Positions 58,461-64,000 of a stretch of 64,000 bases of DNA are shown here, piece after piece. The stretch spans positions 310,001-374,000 of the forward strand of contig NZ_VTWT01000003.1 of NCBI RefSeq assembly GCF_008727925.1. Reading direction: 5' to 3'. The DNA is from Adhaeribacter soli. GTDB taxonomy: Bacteria; Bacteroidota; Bacteroidia; Cytophagales; Hymenobacteraceae. A model generated the notes under the pieces. It ran no database searches and was not told where the DNA came from. It worked only from the letters and a program-made list of their open reading frames with translations. The first letter of the stretch is position 1; each line of letters opens with the position of its first letter. The translations under genes and the position numbers were made by a program.

Positions 58461-59537
58461 TTAGCCGCGCAGTTCTTCGGTTGCAACCTCATTTTCCAGG
58501 CTGGCCATGTCGATCACGAAGCGGTAGCGGACATCGCTTTTCAGCGTGCGTTCGTAGGCCTCGTTTATTTTTTGGATCGGAATTACTTCCACGTCGCTCA
58601 TAATGTTGTGTTCGGCGCAGTAATCCAGCATCTCCTGGGTTTCCTGTATGCCCCCAATCATGGAGCCTACCAGGCGCTTGCGCTTGCCGATCAGGTGGAA
58701 AGCAGCAACCGGCGTTGGCTCCGGCGGCACACCCAGCAAAATCATGGTGCCGTCGCGGCGAAGCATGCCCAGGTATAAATTATAATCGTGCGGCGCCGAA
58801 ACCGTATCTACAATAAAGTCAAAAGTATTGCGGAGCTGCTTTACCTGTTCCGGATCTTTGGTTACGGCAAAGTTGTGGGCTCCCAGCGCTTTAGCGTCCT
58901 GCTCTTTGCCCGGCGAAGTGCTGAGTACGGTAACGTCGGCGCCCAGGGAAACGGCTAGTTTTACGGCCATGTGCCCCAAACCACCCAAACCTACAATGGC
59001 TACTTTATGGCCTTTGCCCACTTTCCACTGCATAAGCGGCGAGTAGGTGGTAATGCCGGCGCACAAAAGGGGAGCAACCCGTTTCAGGTCCAGTTTTTCC
59101 GAAACCTTCAGGGTGTAATTTTCATCTACTACGATCTGGCTGGAGTAACCGCCATAGGTTGGGGTTTTCTTGTCTCTTTCGAGGCTGTTGTAGGTGCCCA
59201 CATTGTGTACTTCGCAATATTGCTCCAGGCCTTCCTGGCAGCTGTGGCAGGTGCGGCAGGAATCTACAAAGCAGCCTACGCCGCCCAGATCGCCCACTTT
59301 AAACTTGGTAACCTTGCTGCCCACCTTGCTGATGCGGCCTACAATTTCGTGGCCCGGCACCATGGGGTAGATCGAGCCGCCCCACTCGTTGCGTACCTGG
59401 TGAATGTCGGAATGGCAAACGCCGCAGTACTGAATGTCGATCAATACGTCGTGTTCGCCTACTTCGCGGCGCTCGAAATTGAAGGGCCCTAAAAGCGAGG
59501 TGGCATCGTGGGCGGCATAGCCTTTTGCTGGTATCAT
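58461..59537 (-). CDS. Zinc-dependent alcohol dehydrogenase (CAD/YahK type)
   Basis: 358 residues of the medium-chain family. Catalytic zinc ligands are in 'CGVCHSDIHQVRNEWG' (Cys38 region) and 'VPGHEIVG'; the structural zinc set is 'CRTCHSCQEGLEQYC'. 'VAIVGLGGLGHMAVKLAVSLGA' (about 180-200) is the NAD(P) site. 'HSDIH' and 'NEWGGSIYPMVPGHEIVG' mark the cinnamyl-alcohol-dehydrogenase group, usually NADPH-dependent aldehyde reductases with broad substrates. It has a minus-oriented dispersed motif (59540-59566) right before the start codon. Confidence 0.93.
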   Translation of the reverse strand: MIPAKGYAAHDATSLLGPFNFERREVGEHDVLIDIQYCGVCHSDIHQVRNEWGGSIYPMVPGHEIVGRISKVGSKVTKFKVGDLGGVGCFVDSCRTCHSCQEGLEQYCEVHNVGTYNSLERDKKTPTYGGYSSQIVVDENYTLKVSEKLDLKRVAPLLCAGITTYSPLMQWKVGKGHKVAIVGLGGLGHMAVKLAVSLGADVTVLSTSPGKEQDAKALGAHNFAVTKDPEQVKQLRNTFDFIVDTVSAPHDYNLYLGMLRRDGTMILLGVPPEPTPVAAFHLIGKRKRLVGSMIGGIQETQEMLDYCAEHNIMSDVEVIPIQKINEAYERTLKSDVRYRFVIDMASLENEVATEELRG

Positions 59538-59795
59538 AGTTTTTATATGGTTTTTATAGCGTTTTAATTAACTGTGTGCTTCCTGCTAAATTTGGGCAGA
59601 ACCTTATTTATGAAGCAGGCAGGCAAGGTTTTACGGACTTCCCGGCAGTTTGGATAAATTGGCTTGTAAAGCAGCGGTCCTCTTTTCTTTCAGAACTTAG
59701 CTCATACAGTCTGCCTGCTAAAAGTTATGGTTTGAGTTAAATACCTGTTTGCAGGCTTATTGTTTCGGGCAGTTGCAACAGTGCAGGATACTTTT

Positions 59796-60479
59796 TCAAC
59801 GGATTTGTTTCTTCAGGAAAGCTTCCGCCCAGAGCAAATCTTCCGGCGTGGTTATTTTAATGTTTTCGTAGCTGCCGGAAACCAGGTTTATGTTTTCGCC
59901 CAGTTTTTCCACCACCGAGGCATCATCGGTAAAGGTGTTTTCTTCCGGCAAGGCATACGCTTTTTGTAACAGTTCAGGTCTAAAGCATTGCGGTGTCTGG
60001 ATCAGCCGGAACTGCTCGCGGTCTACGGCTTTGCTAACCTGCCCGCTTACCTGCCGGATAGAATCTTTTAACGGTACGCTTACCACGCCATTGCCTTTTT
60101 CGCGGGCAATGGCAAACGCTTCGCGGATAACTTCTACCGGCACAAAAGGCCGCACACCGTCGTGTACCGCTACAATGCCTTTGTTTTTAACCGCTGCCAG
60201 GCCATTCTTAACCGATTGAAAACGGGTGGCGCCACCAGTAACGACAGTATGAGAAACAGAAAACTGCTTTTGAATACACAGGTCCTGCCAGTAGCTTATC
60301 TGGTTTTGGGGCAGAACCACTACCATTTCCAGCAAAGGGTTGTAGGCATGGAATTGCTGAAGCGTATGCATTAAAATGGGTTTGCCGGCCAGTTGCAGGA
60401 ATTGCTTGGGAATATCGGATTGCATGCGCGAGCCCGAACCGCCGGCTACAATAATAACGGAATCTGTTGTTTCTGCCAT
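59796..60479 (-). CDS. ispD: 2-C-methyl-D-erythritol 4-phosphate cytidylyltransferase
   Basis: 227 residues, the IspD size. The nucleotide loop is 'VIIVAGGSGSRMQSDIPKQFLQLAGKPIL' (residues 8-36), with 'VVTGGATRFQSVKNGL' (about 80), 'VAVHDGVRPFVP' (about 105, the metal Asp) and 'TDDASVVEKLG' plus 'ENIKITTPEDLLWAE' at the end. It makes CDP-methylerythritol in the non-mevalonate isoprenoid pathway. Other genes of the pathway are not adjacent; queA near 63.6 kb is on the same strand but separated by a long gene on the other strand. Confidence 0.96.
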   Translation of the reverse strand: MAETTDSVIIVAGGSGSRMQSDIPKQFLQLAGKPILMHTLQQFHAYNPLLEMVVVLPQNQISYWQDLCIQKQFSVSHTVVTGGATRFQSVKNGLAAVKNKGIVAVHDGVRPFVPVEVIREAFAIAREKGNGVVSVPLKDSIRQVSGQVSKAVDREQFRLIQTPQCFRPELLQKAYALPEENTFTDDASVVEKLGENINLVSGSYENIKITTPEDLLWAEAFLKKQIR

Positions 60480-61127
60480 GCCTCAAAGATACTAGCCGTA
60501 GCCATAATTACCTGCTTTTGCCCCAGCCTTCAACTTAAGGCAAGAGCGCTCTTCCAGGCCTCTGTGTCTGGAAGCAACCTGCCGGGGATATCTTTGTCCC
60601 CGTAGGCATAAACGCGGACACGGATGTCCGCACCAGCATAAGTTTCAGACACAGAGGTCTGAACCAGCAATTATTCTTAATTCATAATCCTTTAAGTTGA
60701 CAGCATTGGCTTTTGTCCTTTTATGCCAAACCCGGTGAATTTGATCGAATACCCAATGCTGAAAAGTTTTTCGGCTGGTTTAATCAGGATGTCATCTTTG
60801 TCATTCATGAATTTTTATAATTCTTAAATACGGTCCTGATCCTGTTCGCCCATCTCATTCCTGAATTTCCGATCCTAAACCCGACGGAGAGCATCACTTT
60901 ACCGACCAAATCTCATATCCCCCTAAATAAAGACCAACATTTCCTTTTAACTTGTAATAGTTATATGGAAACGCCGTAAAAGTTAATAATTTAAAGAAAA
61001 AAGAATATGCGAGCAACCCTTTGGTAGAATCATTGACCTGAGTGGGGCTATCAGTTAAATGTCTATTGAGATACGCTGGTCCTGAAAAGGTCAGGAGCTA
61101 TCTTTACAAACGTATAAATTAGGAAGT
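60480..61127. other. Gene-free divergent region with hairpin element copy 2
   Basis: The 178-bp hairpin element (60532-60709) takes the first part. The rest is AT-rich. A near-consensus -7 box TATCTTTA (61099-61106) precedes the metallophosphoesterase start by about 20 nt. No gene was seen. Confidence 0.65.
60532..60709. repeat. 177-bp element of four hairpins, copy 2
   Basis: A direct repeat of 56975-57151 over its full length, in the same orientation. The first dyad is weakened (CCAGGCCTCTGTGTCTGG), the third is intact and the second and fourth carry single mismatches. Confidence 0.9.
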
Positions 61128-63422
61128 ATGAGAAAATTTACATTTTTGCTGATCTTGATCTTGCTTCAGGGCTTCTATGGAGTGGCACAGGTTACCCTGG
61201 TGCCCTTTGGTTCTGCCTGGAAGTATAAAGACAACGGCAGTAACCAGGGCCTGGCCTGGCAGGAAAGCACCTTCAGCGATCTCAGCTGGAAAAACGGCAT
61301 AGGCAAGTTCGGTTACGGCATTACCGATGCGGCTACTCCCATTAGCTACGGCCCCGATCCGAATAATAAATACATTACCACCTATTTCCGGAAGACCATT
61401 GCCATTCCCGATATAAATAAATATGGCTCCTTTACCGGCTCGGTGAAAAGGGACGATGGCGTGCGCGTTTTCGTGAATGGCAAAGAAGTGTTCCGCAATA
61501 ACCTTCCCTCGGGAACTGTTAACTATCTCACCACAGCTTCAAGCGCTGCCGATGGATTCTCTGCCTACAACTTTACCATAAACCGCTCGGGGTTTATTAA
61601 CGGTAATAACGTAATTGCCGTGGAAGTGCATCAGCGCGACAAGACTTCCAACGATATGGCGTTTGATTTCAGGCTGGTAGGCAATCCGGTAACCTTAACC
61701 CGGGGGCCTTACCTGCAAATGGGCAGCCAGACGGGCGTAACCCTCCGCTGGCGGACCAACGCGCCTACCAACTCGCGGGTAGAAGTGGGCACCGTTTATG
61801 GAACTTACCCGATAATTGCCGCTAACTCTACAGTTACTACGGAGCACGAAGTCCGGGTAAACGGCCTCGTGGCGGGAACCCGGTATTTTTACCGCATTGG
61901 CAGCACCTCGCAGGCGCTTCAGGGGGCTTACAGCAACCAGTTTAAAACCGCACCGATGCCAACCTCCACCGATAAAGTGCGCATTGCGGTATTTGGCGAT
62001 TGCGGGCTGGACGCGAGCGGCAGCCAGGCGGCAACCTTAAATTCGTATTTAAAACATGTGGGCTCGAACCCGGCCGAAATCTTGCTGCTGCTGGGCGACA
62101 ATGCCTATGATAGCGGAACGGATGGAGAATACCAGAAGAATTTTTTTAAGCCTTACGGCAGTACATTGCTGAAAAATCATATCATTTTCCCGACTCCCGG
62201 CAATCACGATTATGGGGTGCAGTCCTCCCGGTCCGATCCCTATTACAAGATATTCTCCATGCCGGCCGCAGCCGAATGCGGGGGGGTGGCCTCGGGCACC
62301 AAAGCGTTCTATTCCTACGACTGGGGCAACATCCATTTCATCAGCCTCGATTCCTACGGTACTGAAAGTCCCGGAAGTACCCGCCTTTACGATACCCTGG
62401 GTACGCAGGTGCAGTGGCTGAAGAAAGACCTGGCTGCCAATACCAAAAAATGGGTGATTGCTTACTGGCATCATCCGCCCTACTCCATGGGAACGCACAA
62501 CTCCGATACCGAAGACCAAATGGTGAAGATCCGGCAGAACTTTATCCGGATTCTGGAGCGCGGCGGGGTAGACCTGGTTTTGTGCGGCCACAGCCATGTA
62601 TACGAACGCTCTTATCTGCTCAATAATTATTATAGCATGGAAAAGAGTTTTAACAAAGCGGTTCACGCCAAAAGCAGTTCCAGCGCCAAATACGACGGTA
62701 CCACAAATTCCTGCCCGTATATTATTCCAACGGGCGGTAAAAACCACGGAACCCTGTATGTGGTTTCGGGTTCGGCCGGGGGCGCCGACGGACAGGTTGC
62801 CTCTGCCTGGCCGCATAATGCCATGCCTTTTTCTTTTAACCGGGGCGGTATGCTGTACCTGGAAGTAAAAGACAACCGCCTCGACGGCAAATTCCTCCGG
62901 CAGGATGGCCTGATAGCCGACCAGTTTACTTTAATGCAAAACGTTAGCAAAACCAGCACGAAAACCATCGCGGCAAATCAACCTATTCAGTTAAAAGCCT
63001 CCTGGATCGGGAATTACCAATGGTCTACCGGCCAGACGGACCGCAGCATTACCGTTGCCCCGAATCTGGATACTGAATACTGGGTAACCGATGGCAGCAA
63101 CTGCCTGAAAGATGTTTTCCGGGTGAAAGTTATTTCTACGGCCCGGCAAACGCTGCCGGAAGAGGGACAAGCCGAAGACCCGGCAGCCTTGCCGCGCCTT
63201 TTTCCGACTCAGGTACAAAGCGGTACCAGCATAACGGTGGAAGCGGAAGGAAACGAAGAAGTAAAAATGCTGGTAATTGATAGTAACGGAATGGAAGTAA
63301 GCTCGTCTGTATTCCGGGGTACTACCGCCATTGAAACCGGACACCTGGCTTCCGGCATTTACCTGGTAAAAATATGGGGAAAAAGCGCCTCTAAAACTCG
63401 CAAATTCATTGTGTTACATTAA
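61128..63422 (+). CDS. T9SS-secreted metallophosphoesterase (purple-acid-phosphatase-like)
   Basis: 764 residues: signal peptide ('ILLQGFYGVAQ'), a galactose-binding-like region at about 30-185 ('YFRKTIAIPDINKYGSFTGS', 'DDGVRVFVNGKEVFRNNLP'), an N-terminal fibronectin-type domain of purple acid phosphatases (about 188-275), and the phosphoesterase domain with 'VFGDCGLD', 'LLLLGDNAYDSG', 'PTPGNHDYG', 'IAYWHHPPYS' and 'VLCGHSHVYERS', which supply all metal ligands. The C terminus (about 685-764, ending 'KTRKFIVLH') is a type A T9SS sorting domain. It probably releases phosphate from organic esters outside the cell. A terminator follows. Confidence 0.93.
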   Translation: MRKFTFLLILILLQGFYGVAQVTLVPFGSAWKYKDNGSNQGLAWQESTFSDLSWKNGIGKFGYGITDAATPISYGPDPNNKYITTYFRKTIAIPDINKYGSFTGSVKRDDGVRVFVNGKEVFRNNLPSGTVNYLTTASSAADGFSAYNFTINRSGFINGNNVIAVEVHQRDKTSNDMAFDFRLVGNPVTLTRGPYLQMGSQTGVTLRWRTNAPTNSRVEVGTVYGTYPIIAANSTVTTEHEVRVNGLVAGTRYFYRIGSTSQALQGAYSNQFKTAPMPTSTDKVRIAVFGDCGLDASGSQAATLNSYLKHVGSNPAEILLLLGDNAYDSGTDGEYQKNFFKPYGSTLLKNHIIFPTPGNHDYGVQSSRSDPYYKIFSMPAAAECGGVASGTKAFYSYDWGNIHFISLDSYGTESPGSTRLYDTLGTQVQWLKKDLAANTKKWVIAYWHHPPYSMGTHNSDTEDQMVKIRQNFIRILERGGVDLVLCGHSHVYERSYLLNNYYSMEKSFNKAVHAKSSSSAKYDGTTNSCPYIIPTGGKNHGTLYVVSGSAGGADGQVASAWPHNAMPFSFNRGGMLYLEVKDNRLDGKFLRQDGLIADQFTLMQNVSKTSTKTIAANQPIQLKASWIGNYQWSTGQTDRSITVAPNLDTEYWVTDGSNCLKDVFRVKVISTARQTLPEEGQAEDPAALPRLFPTQVQSGTSITVEAEGNEEVKMLVIDSNGMEVSSSVFRGTTAIETGHLASGIYLVKIWGKSASKTRKFIVLH

Positions 63423-63515
63423 GCATTCCGGCATTTTTGGGTTGGTTGCTACCGGTACCAAACCCGTTCTGTTTCGCGGAACGGCTTTTGGTTTTTGTAG
63501 AACTTGTGGGGAAAC

Positions 63516-63550
63516 AAAAAAGCCTGCCCCGTTTCCGGAGCAGGCTTTTT
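63516..63550. terminator. Bidirectional terminator between the phosphoesterase gene and queA
   Basis: AAAAAGCCTGC pairs with GCAGGCTTTTT over a 12-nt loop; a dispersed-motif copy (63546-63571) follows directly and abuts the queA stop. Confidence 0.88.
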
Positions 63551-63572
63551 CGGCTGAAAACATAGCGTTTTC

Positions 63573-64000
63573 TTACAGGATCAGCATCACGTCGCCGTAG
63601 CTGAAGAAGTTGTATTTCTCTTTAATGGCGATTTCGTAGGCTTTCATTACCAAGTCGTAACCGCCGAAGGCAGCCGTCATCATTAAAAGGGTAGATTCCG
63701 GCATGTGGAAGTTTGTTACCAGGGAGTTGGCAATTTTGAATTCGTAAGGCGGGAAAATGAACTTGTCGGTCCAGCCTTCGTTCGGCTTCAGGCGGCTGTT
63801 GGCCGAAACCGAAGACTCCATGGCGCGCATGGTGGTGGTGCCGATCGCGCAAACGCGTTTTTTATTATCCAGGGCCTTGTTCACCATAGTAGAGGTTTCC
63901 TCGGTAATAATAAACTGCTCGGAATCCATTTTGTGCTTCGTCAGGTCTTCCACATCTACCGGACGGAACGTGCCTAAGCCTACGTGCAGCGTAACGGGCG
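63573..64000 (-). CDS. queA: S-adenosylmethionine:tRNA ribosyltransferase-isomerase, C-terminal part
   Basis: The frame is open to the right edge, so the N-terminal part lies outside. The visible 141 or so residues begin at '[23 protein letters not shown]' (the QueA signature), continue with '[15 protein letters not shown]', '[31 protein letters not shown]' and end '[11 protein letters not shown]', all typical. QueA transfers the ribosyl part of SAM to preQ1 in tRNA to give epoxyqueuosine. The residual part looks intact. Confidence 0.96.
   Translation of the reverse strand, partial: PVTLHVGLGTFRPVDVEDLTKHKMDSEQFIITEETSTMVNKALDNKKRVCAIGTTTMRAMESSVSANSRLKPNEGWTDKFIFPPYEFKIANSLVTNFHMPESTLLMMTAAFGGYDLVMKAYEIAIKEKYNFFSYGDVMLIL

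Noticed and set aside
62049-62816. Minus-strand frame opposite the metallophosphoesterase
   Set aside because: It mirrors the conserved metal-site region of the real gene.
3-64000. tRNA or rRNA genes
   Set aside because: No cloverleaf with a T-loop GGTTCGA pattern in a proper context and no rRNA-like segments were seen by eye; a dedicated tRNA search would settle it.

Overview
The window looks like a chromosomal segment of a Bacteroidota bacterium, most likely Cytophagales/Hymenobacteraceae (Adhaeribacter, Rufibacter and Pontibacter relatives). This is inferred from type IX secretion (T9SS) C-terminal sorting domains, lipoproteins with a surface-export signal after the lipobox cysteine (C-x-K-D-D), TAnnTTTG promoter boxes instead of sigma70 -10 boxes, few Shine-Dalgarno sequences, and Bacteroidota-typical families (DUF4142, LytTR membrane regulator, two-domain MacB-like permease). 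No tRNA, rRNA, CRISPR array, prophage or classical insertion sequence was seen.

Layout. 1-4.2 kb: end of a large T9SS cargo protein, a thioredoxin-reductase-like flavoprotein and an exported protein. 4.2-7.8 kb: minus-strand small genes (DUF1801, an unknown, YjdM, EcsC-like, cyanophycinase-like). 7.9-19.4 kb: heavy-metal domain protein, beta-lactamase-fold/rhodanese protein, SRAP DNA-repair protein, MgtE magnesium transporter, FMN reductase, TetR regulator, ABC permease, GT-C membrane protein. 20.1-22.9 kb: a BlaI-M56 (BlaR1-like) pair behind three dyad operators. 23.5-26.1 kb: three tandem paralogous lipoproteins built from subtilase-propeptide-like repeats without any protease domain. 26.3-36.9 kb: dGTPase, two DUF4142 lipoproteins, DUF72, RlpA, cyclophilin, nitronate monooxygenase-like, thioredoxin-like, exonuclease and peptide transporter. 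37-45 kb: membrane proteins, a LytTR regulator, Dps, a REP-associated tyrosine transposase with four REP-like repeats, an orphan ORF between inverted REPs, and rpoN. 45.4-53.3 kb: asnS, then a tandem array of seven related YD-repeat-like lipoproteins, four junctions of which are only 12-13 nt. 53.4-64 kb: beta-barrel protein, enoyl-CoA hydratase, unknown exported proteins, DUF4142, alcohol dehydrogenase, ispD, a T9SS metallophosphoesterase and the 3' part of queA.

The intergenic DNA is unusually rich in palindromic repeats: a roughly 480-bp nested palindrome, a 177-bp element made of four hairpins that is itself palindromic, a 56-bp perfect palindrome, several families of 90-200-bp inverted repeats, and a roughly 27-nt motif found at 14 or more gene edges whose centre resembles the Bacteroidota -7 promoter box.

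The best candidates for something undescribed are the propeptide-like lipoprotein trio, the YD-repeat lipoprotein array (one member carries an in-frame amber stop) and the REP/transposase locus. All functions are read from sequence motifs; no searches were run.
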